From Symbiodinium natans (lineage: Eukaryota > Sar > Dinophyceae > Suessiales > Symbiodiniaceae): DNA of 64,000 nt. Below, one piece after another: positions 1 through 11,900 of this stretch. The notes under the pieces were generated by a model. The model was not told the DNA's origin, ran no database searches, and saw only the letters and a program-made list of their open reading frames with translations. Positions within the stretch are counted from its first letter, which is position 1; the number at the start of each line of letters is the position of its first letter. Both the position numbers and the translations under genes were made by a program. The stretch lies in contig CAJNDS010002145.1 of assembly GCA_905221605.1 (NCBI GenBank), forward strand, positions 564,501-628,500, in the 5' to 3' direction.

Positions 1-1064
1 GCTTTGTGTGCCTGACTGCTTTCCCGGACTTTCCGGGAACTGATACGTAGCTTGTGCCTGAGTCCAGTTGCCGGAGTGCGTCAACTTGGGTTCTGTACTT
101 ACATTCCGAGGAGGGAACTATTGTTTCTGGGGGCTGGTGTGGAACATTTGCGGGGGCTGATTTGGAGCCTTTTGCTTTGCCTAAATCAAACTTTTTCTGT
201 GTGCATCTGCTTGAACTTTCGAGCTAGTATTTCTCCGCAACTTCAAGCTTTTGGGTTTTCTGATTCAGTCCGAGTATTTTTGGATCGAGCCTGGGCCGTT
301 TGTTGATTCAACTCGCCACGTATATTGATTCAGGCCCTCCGCAATCTGATTCAAGCTGTTGGTTGTGTTTTTTGGGTTGGCGGAAATTGATTCAGCCCTC
401 AATGAGGGATGCTGAATGAAGGGCTGTGGGGTGGGAAAGTTTCTTGACAAGGCAACAAGGATTGAAAGGAGGTTGCAGAATCTGGACCTCTCCAGTTTGA
501 AACCGAGCGAATTTCTGGAATGCTCACATCTTGTGAAATTCTGCATCGTAAGAGATTCACACCGAAGGAACTAGATCGAGACTCACATCCTGTGCCTCAA
601 ATCTTTGAAGCCGAGCACGCAATCAAGATAGTCAGCAGCAAACTTCCCAGATCCCATCAACAAACGCCCTAAGCTGAGTGGCCTCGCGACATTCTGGAAC
701 CCCCCCAAACAGCCCAACACCCCTCTATGAAGAGGCCCATGAGTTTGGAACTCGAGGCTTCTTCCTCGGCGAAGGCAGCGCTGGCGCCTCCACGGAGGAC
801 CCTCTGGGCCTACGGGGTAGGGCCTAGGGCCTAGGGCTACAGGAAGGCTGATGTAACGCGCATGCCGACTGCATGCCTGGGCTTTGGGTGGCTTAGATGC
901 CGCAAGCCAGACTGCTGTATTGGCTGCGGTACCACATGGTACCACTACGTCACTAAGTGGCTGCCACCAGCCCGAAAGCTGCAAAGTGTTGCTGGTTTGC
1001 CATCAGTTCAACGGCTTGCCATTTGACGTTTGCCTTCCCTTGTCTACGGGGTCCTTTGAGCCAG
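1..1064. other. Left edge, no confident gene
   Basis: Short open frames exist on both strands but none carries a recognisable domain. It may hold 5' exons or introns of the GT31-like gene that follows. Confidence 0.4.
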
Positions 1065-2735
1065 GAGAGGCGGATGCGGCAAGAGCTCGACGATCACAAC
1101 GACCTCGTCTTCCTGCCCGTCACGGAGGGCTATCGCATGAACTCCCGAAAGGCCAGGAGGGTCCAAAGGGAGGGGACAAGATCTGCCAGAAGGATTCATT
1201 CCAAGGGGTATGGCTTGGGCAGGGGCGCACGCAGCGATGATGCAGTTCTAACATGTTACGCAGATGGATCATGGTAAGTTGCTTATTCACAGTGTCTAGA
1301 GCCTATCCCCGGCATTAATCAAGGTCTGAATATTGCGCGTGATCTAGGAATTAGGCATATCAAGACGAAGAGCTGTTTTGCAACTTATGCGAGGGTTTGC
1401 TGTTCCTCGAGTGGATCGCGGAACGCGCCGAAGCAGAGTTTCTGCTCAAAACGGACGACGACGATGCCTGGCTGCGCTTTGAGCCTGAGGTCTCTACATC
1501 TGAGAACTTTGCCCAGAAGTCCTTGCCATGCTCTGAGGTCTATTTGCGCCCAGCGCCGCTCCTGAGGCAACTTGCCAACCGATCGAAGCACTCTAAACGT
1601 TGACCGTTGGACAGGCATTTGACAGGCCTTTGACAGGCCTCCCGAGACACTTCCCTTCTGTTTGCCGGTGTGCATTTGCGAGTCTTTTGCCCATGGTTTT
1701 AGATTCACTCGACATACTAGACTTGGAGGCCTGCAAAGGGACATCTGAGTCAGCAAGCCATCGGATATGGATCCTCTTGCGCAGGCAGCTGCGTAAGCGG
1801 ATCCCAGCGCAGCAGCTCGCCAGAAGTTTGAATGCCGTGCATGTGAAGTCACCATGGGGGAGTTGAGACTGGCTCAGGGTTTAGCGCAGATCAGGGGAAG
1901 CATGGGAAGGGCCAAGGTATGCATGGGCAATTTTCGACTACATCAGTCCTGTACCCAGAGACGAAGATGATAACTTTTACAATGCGGAGGCTCGAGCTTT
2001 GGAGATGACCATTGCGTAGCCGCGTAGCCAAAAGCTGAGCCCAAAAGGGGACACAGAGAAGCTTGGGCCTTGGTCTCTCTGCTAGTTGGCGCCCCACTTA
2101 GGGCCCCACTTGCTCCCCGAAACCATCCCGAAACTTTCCAAACTCTCGACGTGTCGCAGCACTTAAGATCTTTCTGCGAACCTCTGGATGCCGGGTGCCA
2201 AACAGGAAGATTTTCCGTTCCCTGTCTTCCCGCCCTACCCGCGCGGCGTTGTGCGGGTACTCTCGATGGACGTTGTCCGCCTGCTGGCCAAAGCAAGCCA
2301 GGAGGCACGTGCGGGAAGCTTTCGGAGAAGTTCAAGGGCTTTTGTGAATGAGTGCGGCTTAAATCCCTTTGTGTGCTTCGAAAGCCTGAGGCGGGTCCTC
2401 GTAAAAACAACCCACGTTGCCAAGTTGCAATCCCTGCTGGTCAGGGCCGACTGCGAATGATCTACGGCCGCTGTGTCGCATACAGAGCTTGTGCTTCCAA
2501 GTATGTCCAGCTTGCCTGCTCATCGAACAAGCTCTCCAGCTTCCAGCTCAACGTGCCGAGAGTCTGATCTCATTTTTTCACTTTTCTTGCCTTTTGGCTC
2601 TTGAACTTTCACATCCCTCTGACTCCGCTGTCCCAGCGTGCGGCTCTCGTCAAGGTGACGACCCGTGCATCGGGGTCCACCTGCGCCAGCTCCTCTTCGA
2701 TGCGAACGAGCCGCTGCCATCGCTGACGCTGGACC
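1065..2735 (+). CDS. GT31-like (beta-1,3-galactosyltransferase family) gene, exon fragments
   Basis: At least four blocks on one strand fall in the order of a GT31 glycosyltransferase, a Golgi enzyme that adds sugars from nucleotide sugars. Block 1 (1065-1155, after a CCAG acceptor) reads ERRMRQELDDHNDLVFLPV then EGYR, like the family's 'E...DIV..D..D.Y' segment. Block 2 (about 1376-1490) reads LLFLEWIAERAEAEFLLK followed by TDDDD, the family DxD metal-binding motif. A weaker block (about 1934-1990) contains PVPRDEDDNFYN. Block 3 (about 2182-2325) contains FPPYPRGVVRVLSMDVV, matching the 'YP.Y..G..Y.lS.D' motif. Block 4 (about 2655-2735) contains DDPCIGVHLRQLL, matching the 'EDV.vG' motif. 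Exact splice sites were not fixed. The N-terminal membrane anchor was not seen and may lie upstream of the window. The order of motifs supports the family; donor and acceptor sugars cannot be inferred. Confidence 0.6.
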
Positions 2736-2749
2736 CCATGGCACGGCAA

Positions 2750-2895
2750 CCTAAACCCCAAAAACCCCCAAAACCCCCCAAAAACCCCAACACCCCTAAA
2801 CCCCTAAACCCCGAAACCCGAAAACCCCTAAACCCCTAAACCCTAAACTCCTAAACCCCTAAACCCCTAAACCCCTGAACCCCCAAACCCCATGG
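2750..2895. repeat. Degenerate telomere-like C-rich repeat
   Basis: About 140 bp of variants of CCCTAAA and CCCCAAAA (CCCCTAAA, CCCCGAAA, CCCTAAACTC). It directly follows the last GT31-like block. The complement is the TTTAGGG-type telomere motif in degraded form. Confidence 0.8.
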
Positions 2896-3002
2896 GTCCA
2901 TGGCTTGAGGATGGGCCTCTCGAAGCCCGAAGGTGCCGAGGGATCCTTTCATCCACTCTGGCAAATACAGCTTGATCGGACGTCGGAATCGCGAACTTGC
3001 AC

Positions 3003-3131
3003 GATAGGGGCCAAAAAACACATGAAACATAAGGATCTTACTATTGGGGTATAGGGCCCCCATAAGGGGGAAGTCTGGTAAACCGTGTTTGTAGCATCCT
3101 TATGTTTATGTGGTTTTTTGGCCCCCTATTC
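3003..3131. repeat. Foldback / hairpin-forming inverted repeat
   Basis: Arm 1 (3003-3036) and the reverse complement of arm 2 (3096-3131) match over about 34 bp with a few differences; both contain GGCCAAAAAAC and AACATAAGGAT. The spacer is about 59 bp. The transcript would form a strong hairpin. It may be a tiny MITE-like element or a small-RNA precursor; no target-site duplication is obvious. Confidence 0.75.
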
Positions 3132-5900
3132 TGCGAGACCCCCTTCCAAAAACCAGTGTTGTGATCCTCGGTCAGCCGTTCCAGGACGATTTCGACAACA
3201 GGGTCTTTGCGATGGAGCCCAGCACCGGACTCATTGGATAGTGTGGCATTGCTTTTTTGTCTTCTCGCTCTCCCCAAATTAGTGCAGTATGTCCTGTTAG
3301 GTACAATTTCCTGTTGGCGCACCAAAGTGGCAAGAAGGACCGGGTATCATGTTCAGCTGAGGTTGTCACCACAACTTGTGGTCAAAGATGACAAACCGGA
3401 CGTGGGCGATTCACCACGTGTCCCTGGGCTTGCAGCACTGACGGTAGTTCATTCATGCTTAACCCGCGTCGTACGTGTATCATTGCTGCTCTCCATTCGC
3501 TCCTACGAAACGAAGTGGTGCCTAGAGAACAAAGGAAGCCGGAACAGATCTTGTGTATGTGGTCTGCGGATTTGGCTGCTGGCTACTACGAGGACAGTGA
3601 AGCAGGTGCCCGTGCTACGCTAAGACCCTGGCGCCGGTTAGGGCAACAGCTTTGTTCAGGCGGTTTTAGGGTATTTGGGGTAGCATATGGCAGGAGGGTG
3701 ATCGACATTACGGCATTAAGCGCCCTTGGTCTGAGCTTGAAAGGCTTTTCGGATTTGGATCGTCTGGATCCCGACACTCAAGTTCCAGCTCTTGCTGACA
3801 ACCGTAGACGCCGTAGGATTCGATCCGACTGCCTTTGCTTCAGACGAATCAAAACTTGAGACATCTGAGGCTTTGTCATTAAGGTGGCTTTTTGACTTAA
3901 ATCAGGGCCTGCTAAATTTGGTTCGTGCTGCAGTATCGCTGGCTGGGTTGAAGATTCTGCGATTCTGCGGTCGGTTGGATCAGGAGGCGGCAGCTCGCAA
4001 CAAGGAACTTCGGTTGGAGCTTTCAAGGGCACCGCAGTTCCGAAATCAGGGTCAGCATGCGCATGCACGCACTGTCTTGCTTCGTTGTTGTGTTTTCTCG
4101 TGTCTCGCATGGGGGGCCTGAATCGGTGCAGGTCTGCGCATTGACGAGGATCGTGAGCTGAACGAGTTCCCGGATCTTTGCAGCTGTGCCACAGAGCTTC
4201 CTCTGAAGAAGCTGAGATAAGTCAAGGTCTTGGGGCTTGACGGCTTGAGGCCGAAGAACGATGTGTACCTTCCGAGGGCTCCTCGCAGCATAGAGGGCAT
4301 AGTGTGGAAAGATGAAGAAAGTGTTCTCGAGTAAGACTTCCGAGGATGAGTCTTTCTTCGAGCGCAGTGACCTAGACAAGCTGCAAGAGGAGACGCAACG
4401 GGTGCTCGACGACGACGAGGACCATTGAGAGACGTTTTTGAGGGGACCTCTCCAACCTATTTCACGAGGATTTGAGGTTGTATCATCCTTGTGAGCGGCA
4501 GTGCGAGCTAGCTTCAAAATGTGCAAGCCCTTCGTTTGCATTTACCTCTCCTGCACCGCGGGTCGCGATCAGCTGCAAGGAGTGACAGCACGCACCGACT
4601 CTGCGAGCTCAGGGCGCAAAACAACTCAGAGGGGTCATCTTGTGGATTCGCTCGAAGTGAGATGGGTCGTTCAAACATAGCTTCCCTTATTTGGGGGAAC
4701 TACGTAGTAAGGAGCCCAATTGCACCTTCTCTTCTCTCAACGTAGCCAAAGCAGCACTCTTGTTTTCTGATTTTTGTGGGGATCAATTGGGCAGGTGCAT
4801 AAGCCTGCAGTGAAAAGGCTCAGAGCAAAGACGGAACGGACAACTGAACTTAAATAACTTTTAAGTGAATTGTCGGCCGGATGGACGAACAGAAGGATGG
4901 ATTCGGTTCGATCTTCAGGCTGCAATATGCTGCAATCCTGAAACAAAATGTTCAGGGCTTTCGGGCTTCGATGCTTGATGCGTGGGGAGAGGGCCCCATT
5001 CTGTACAGGGTCCGCACAGCAGTGCTCGAAGTGAGAAAGCTAAAGACAACCATGCGACTGTTATGGTGTGACTCTGAGATACAGGGCTTCACAACAAGTT
5101 GGTCGGTGCTAATTTTTGAAACCCAAGCTACGGAGGCTCAAAGCCTTCACGGCTCTCTGTAGCGCGTTTATTGTTGCAGGCACCATACCAGACATGTGCA
5201 ACAGGTTCAGGTGGCTTGTCGCACGACGCCCCTAGCAAGCTCAAGAAAAGTCCTGACTGATGACTTATTACAGAGAGATCCTAGAGGCCCAACAGCCCAA
5301 GCATCACTGAAGCTCTCCAAGTCCGGTCCCTGCGCTTTCAGCCATGTCGAAGGCAAATCTCCTTGAGATTTTCCGAAGTCTGTCCAATCTTGCTTGATGG
5401 TCAGGAGTTTGGTGCTGACAGTGCGGCACGGTGTTTGTTCATTCATGTGCATGCTCGTTGCAAACCATGCCGAAGTATGGAAGCTTTTGAGTGTGCCACA
5501 ACGTGCTCCTAAATCTGTCGACGTCCTTGCATGAAGTCCGTTGCATGCACGGGATGCGCAGCCAGTGGCGCAACAACCGTAGTGGCAAGAAGAGTCAATG
5601 CAGGCAGTCATATGTCGCAGGTGTGGGAGTCCGCGAACAAGCCCAAGGGCGCTCGCAACCTCGATGATGAGATCAGGCCATGAGGGCGCATCTGGGGTTG
5701 ACTATCCACGCCAGTATGCTTGTAGTGGGGATGGCAAGGACACTTTAGTTGTAGGTCGACTCTTGCAGACTTGCTGAAGGGATGCGGCAATCCCATACAT
5801 GACGAGGCTGATGGCTGGCAGCATGCTGACGTACAGCACGCTTATGTCAGCGAACGAGGGGACGGAGACGCAGGCCTGGGCATGAGATTAGGTTTTCATG
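3132..5900. other. Unassigned region, weak exon-like fragments
   Basis: No confident gene. Two stretches look protein-like but match no family I know. 3455-3859 is open on + and includes CMWSADLAAGYYEDSEAG. 4312-4428 on + is a short ATG-to-stop frame with an acidic, coiled-coil-like segment, SDLDKLQEETQRVLDDDED. They could be exons of either neighbouring gene. Confidence 0.3.
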
Positions 5901-5907
5901 CCGTTCG

Positions 5908-8900
5908 GTGCACAGAGACGAAATGCCGAACGCATTCCCGAAGTCATTGCAACTGTGGCAGAAGAATTGTTTTCATAAGGCCATGAAGATCGTGGCGAGA
6001 CGCCAGCGCGAGAAGCTGATGGGCTGCCTGATGCTGCCCTTGGCCTTCGTGTACTTTGTTCTGTTGCTTGCTGGCAAATTCCGGGCAAATGTGCACAAAT
6101 GACATCCTGAGTTGGCCCTGGGAGGTTTTGCACTTCCATCATGTTGCACGAGGACGGGCTCAGACTTTGAATGGGGTTCTCTGTTGCGGCAGCGACATGC
6201 CCCAGAAAGCCTTGGGTGTTTTAGGCGAAACAGTCACGCCGCCAAAGGAACCTGAGATTTGGCAGAAGTGTTGCCGCTAGGTTGTGCGGTGGTCGTTGAG
6301 CCAGGCAACCGAAGCCCAACCAATCCCAACTTACTTCACGCCCCATAATTTTGGTCGCTCTTTGGTAGGGGGAGTGCCCTATAAGTCACCTTTGCCGGTT
6401 ATTCAGGATAGTTTTTGCAGTGCCAGGTCCTTTGTTCCAAGATCGCCAGTCCCTTTGAGCATCAAGCTTAAACCTCAATCTTAACCCGCGCTCCTTCCTT
6501 TCCAAGACCTTGAAACCAGCAAACCAGCTGAAGTGAAACCAAGAAATATCCTTTTAACAATATCATATGAAGAATGGTCTCAGTCAGTCTGGCCATGGGG
6601 TGGTCCAGGAGTATAACGGTAAAGTTTAGGGGCTTGTTTTGTGCCAGACTCTTGAAACCTTAAGGCTCTTGTGAGCCTTGCAATCCCCATTCAGGTGGGG
6701 GAGGGGGAAGGGACTGTTAGAAATGATCCGCATGACATGGCATTCCGACTGTTCGGGCAGGGGGGTCGGGGTGGGGGGTGAGGAAGGCAAGCTGAAACTC
6801 TAGCTGGCACCGTAGGCAAGGGGTTCCCCTGAAAGATCCTTGCAAGCCAGGAAAGATCCACTTCCGGGATTCCCACCCCGAAAGCTTCACAGGACATCTC
6901 AGACGTGTACATGATTGAGTCAGAGCTTCGTGGGCAGATGGACGACATCTTCGGTGAGGTGGAGGCTTCCGTTCAAGGGCATGCAGCTGCACAAGTAGAG
7001 CTGTGACTTAAGCGCAAGGCGCTTGCTGCTCAGGTTTTCTGCTGTCGCTTGTCAAGGTTACGTGCCATTGTAGCTATGGCACCAGCCTGTGATTGCTGCG
7101 CGTACCTTGGCAGGACATGGACTCTCTTTGGGTGCCTCGTCTGGCAAGCCCTCGCGCCGTCTGCACACATGGTTCTTGCCGGTGGAAGCAGTGTAGTCGT
7201 GGCTGGAGCAGGTTCTGCACAGGCTTCATCTCCCAGTTCTGAAAACCTTGAACCCTAAGCCCCAAACCCTGTTGCTCGTGCTCTACTGCGTCCTAAGGAT
7301 GCCATCCAGGGACCTTTCTCCGAAATTTTCTTCAAGCAGACTGAACTACGACTTCAATTCAGTTTGCTGTTGTTGTTGCGTTGAAATACAGCTCGGCGCG
7401 GTCAGCTGGCATGGGAGTGCAGAGCCACAGTCCTGTTGCACGCTCGGCTCGGCATTTTCTGTTCTTTTGCTCACAGACTACTGTATGTGGGCTGCACTTG
7501 GCTGGTCCAAGGATATGTACGGTCGTCCGCTCTCGAAGAACACGACAAATGACAAGTGGGGTGACTGGGGCCGGGTGCTTCGCTACAACCAGATCCAAGG
7601 CCGATCCCGCGCGATCCTCGCATGCTGCAGCAATGTAGGATGTAGAGTCATATATGCATTGCGATGACAAATGTCGAGCGTCGACTGGTGTCTAGCTCCG
7701 CAAAGCTTCACGACTGCTGTGATGCATGTAAACGCCGGCGAGAAGCAATCAGCACTTCAAACGACGTCAGAATGGCGCAGACCCATGTCAGAGCCGTTCT
7801 CAAGCATCCCAAGCTCGTGAGCATGGCCCTTCCTTGCCATGATTAGCTAAGAGGTCTGTGCCTGCTCTGGTCTAGCACACAAGATAAGCGTCTTTTCAAG
7901 ATTCTCGCCTGGAGGCGCTCTCCGATTTCAGCAGACCAGCGCCTCATCCTTTATGGATGCATTGAGGTCTTTTGGGTTTTGGACTGGGGCCAGGCTAAGA
8001 AGGCTTGAGGATAGTTCACTCTGCTCGGCCTCGTTGACGTTGCGCCCCTCTCCGAAACTAGGAGTTCTAAGGAGCTAGCTTCTGCATACCACATGGGATG
8101 GAGGCACCGCGTCAGGTCACAGGAGGCCAGGCGCACTTCCTGCGTGAGTTGTGTTTTTTTCTGGTGCTACGGACCTTTCAGATTCTCGTCGTGTGAAACC
8201 TCGGAAGAAGGAGTGAAAGGTCGACTGCTTTTGCCCTCGCACCTGGAACTCAGGAAACGTGTCCGCAACCTATGGCAAGGCTTTTCAGTGCAACAGCGAG
8301 ATTTCCTGCAGCTCGGATGCAAAGTGATACAAAGGCATAGAGGCGGTTGCAGCACATGGGCAAATTGTAGTCGAAATCCAGTGTCATCCATGGACTTACC
8401 TTCTGGGGTTCGCGGCTTATGCGTTGATTGTCACTGTACCTAGTTGTTCATCTTTCTTCAGCGGCGCTCCTCGGGCATGTTTTCAAAAGTGAGATGGTCA
8501 CAAAATGTCACAAACAAGTTTTCGAGGTTTCCTGTGCCGATCGAACCGCGGCTTCCAGCCGGCCTACCTGAACCAGTGCCTTGCGAGACTTCAATGAGAC
8601 ATCTGCAACAGTGATGCGGGGTTTTGCCGTGTGTATATGCAATCACGAGTTTGCTGAGGGGGGGGAAGGGGTCGGAAGGGGTCAGAATGGCTCCGACGGC
8701 TCTCAGGCAGGGCAGCAGTGGCTTCGTGGTGGACTGCCTGGGGCTCAGTCTTGGGCAGCGGGCCACAGCGCACGGACATCGGCCATCGAGCTAAGCACTA
8801 GGCGCTGCCAACGAAATCCAAGTAATCTGAGGGTTCCCGCCTCAACATGAGACTCACCCGCTATGAAGGTCAATTCAGGTGCTGAGTTTCTTTTCTGTAT

Positions 8901-11900
8901 CCATGTAACACTAATGAAGTGAAGCTTTCTCCTGAGGCGGCAACTGGACATCAACTCGGAGGTCCCGACCTCCACTTCTTCTGATGAGGGTCAATATGGA
9001 TGTATATTACTGGTAGGGGTTTTAACTTGCATCGCTCGGTGTAAATACATATCGATCGGCGTCCCCACTGGGGTCTTGCAATTCCGCACAGGACCCGGCA
9101 CTGCTGTCCAGTTTTCAGCTTATGCAGCGTCCACAATGGCGTCTGCCATGCAAACCGCCCCATGCCCATGGTCGGAGGAAGCGCCTGCGTCAAATCTCAG
9201 CGCCTGCGTTGAGGTTATGCATTTTGGAATAAGACCTGGCACTGATCCAAGCTGCCACCACGGCTTCAAGTTCGTTTAAGGCAGTTGGCAAGACGTTTCC
9301 GCTCTAGCTGGTCTAATACACTTTTTCTATATCAAAACCGGTCTCTGTCGCAGGGTTTGGTCCGCCAGACACATGTGCGGGTCTCAGGTGTCTAAGGCCA
9401 TCAGAGGCTTCGAAGATCAACGTTCCGTATGTTGATAAACATCGAGCGTCTCCTTCGGGATTTGCTAGCAAAATGTATGCCGGATTGATGTAAAAATGGC
9501 TCGAAACATTGGCGTCCGCGAGGTTTGGTGGATTTTGCTGTCTCAGTGGCTGACAGCCGAAAACAGCGTTCACATTGCGGTTTCGTATCTTGTGATGTGT
9601 ATTCTCTCGAGTGACGGGTGATTCTCTGCGTGAGCGTCCACATTGGGGTGATGTGTTTTTTCACGGCCTGATGTGTGAACTTTAACGCCCCCCCCAGCGG
9701 GTATCATTTCAGTATATTAGCGCAAACTAGGATATGCTTGGATGCTTCTGGCATCCCTAAAGCCACCGAGCCACCGAACTGCCGGTAAAGGTTCCTTGTA
9801 ATCCCTTCTACAATGTGGTGCGCATGACGAAGAGCAAAATCAAAGAATCAAACAGGAAAATCGGCAACACTGGTAGGAGAGCTTGCCCTACAGACTCTAG
9901 ATGAGTCGAAGGGCGTGGGCATAGAAACTTTGTGGCCTTGGTATTCCCCCGAAAGACAGCAATACACCGGAAACTGTGAATTTCGCAGACGAGGTGCGTG
10001 AAGGTTCAGGAAGCACGCAGACAGGGCTGTATGATTGCAGTTGCAATTCGTGTGAACGTAGTTGACGTCCATTTTCCCCGAAGCCATACAGGCTCGACGA
10101 CATGGAGGAGAGCCTGCAGGAGGCAGCGCAGCTTGGCGCTTCCGACTTGCAGGGGTTTGGATTCATTGGCCCCCGAAACCTATGAAACCCATGAAGTCCC
10201 AGAAAAGACGCAGCTAAGCTCCAAAAAACCACATCCTTTTCACTCCATCTTGAGGCCTCCTTCCACTCGTTTTTCCAAGGCAAACGGGTCGAGCACTCTC
10301 GCAGCTTGCTCCGTCGATGCTGCTCCTCGGGGGCAAATGTGCAAGTCTGGCTCGGTGCTTTGGTGCTTACTTCGCCCATAGCCATCGCCTTGGTACTGGA
10401 CACCACAGGGATGGCATCTCGAGGCTCAAGGCTTGTTTTTGGCGTCAGCATGTACGCCTCCCCCCTCCCTCTCCCCCCCCCCCCTGTGGTTCATGATGGG
10501 TTTTGGGCTCAGGGTTCAGGTTTCTCTGCCTACTAGTTCAATGCCAGGCTGTTGGGTTTAGAGTTTCCCATACATGGGCTCGACCTTGTTTGCCCCTGGC
10601 AGAGCAGACGCCTAGCATGCCCTTTACGCTAGGAGAGGCTGGATATTTCAGGCAGAGCTTCAGGGCCTGAGGTTCAGGGGCAAAAAGCATTGGAAAAGCT
10701 TGTGTAAGCATCGCGCCCCAACCCGAGGACTTCGCTGCCCAGAGAGAAGACGGACGAGATGCACGTCTTCAGGCCCTTTGTGAAAGCCAATGTGCGAGGA
10801 ACAGTAGCCTTCATGGCTCTTTCAACTCGACTGAACATGGACTTGCGGAACGAGGTCATGAACCCTAACCTCCTCCAAAAGCCGTCTAAATCACCCCACA
10901 AACGCCCTTGCACACAATCCTCTTAAGGCATGGCCTAAGGCTCGGCCGAGCATCTAGTCCCATAGTGCGAGAGGTGGGGCGGAAGGCAGCAGCAGCATTT
11001 CCACAAAAGTTGCTTGCATTTGGCGTTCTACTGTACCGGGAGAGCTCGCTCGCTCTCTCGCTCTCTCTCTCTCCCTGTCTCTCTCTCTCTCTCTCTGTCT
11101 CTCTCTGTCTCTCTCTCTCTCTCCCCCTCTCTCTCTGTGTCCGTTTGAGGGGTCCGTATCTTATCTGGGAGCTGACGATGCATACAGGTTCTACCTATAT
11201 CCATCCGAGTCGCTCTCGAGAACAATGGAGCGGCTGCAGTACTTCCGCAACCGCGTGTGGCTGGACAAGGACTGCATCTGCACATGTCGTCTGCCTGCAT
11301 TCTCGGATCTCAGTCATCGGTAAACAAGCATCGAGACAGTGATGCGTAGCGATGTGCCTCCAGGATTCCGAAGTTCTGCAGATCCGCCGCCTATGCATAA
11401 TTCATCATTAGAGGTTTCGCGACGTATGGGTACGTTGAAACCGGGGGGGGGGGGGGGGGTGGGGTGTTGTTCCAGGGTTTTGAGCAGCTTCTAGAAGAAC
11501 CAGCCACCAAGTCCCAACCCCCGTCCTAAACTTTCAACCGACAGAGGCAAGCGAGGCAACTGCACTCTTTCAGACTTCGTTGTGTCCATCTCAGGCCTTT
11601 ACCTGCTCAACCCAGAGCTGGGCCAGCCCAACATGGAGCAGGCAAGGGCTCCAAAGGGCTCTGTGTTCGGTCCTCCCCAGTGTGCACTCTCCATATTCTC
11701 CATAAACCGGATCACCAAACAGGTAACCCTGACCTTCTTCATGACTGCCGGTGGAAGTGACTCGGTGGATCCTCGGGGGCTTTGCCGGTTTGGGGTCGGC
11801 TCATTGCCAGGGTTGCATCTTGCGTGAAGGCCATTGGTCTCGGTGTTGGTGAGCGGTTTGGGTTAAAGATGCCATTCTGTGTGTGTTGGACTCAGGTATC

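Noticed and set aside
10060-10085. Second spliced-leader-like sequence (TCCATTTTCCCCGAAG)
   Set aside because: Only the CCATTTT core and the terminal GAAG agree and there is no gene start behind it; a chance match is likely.
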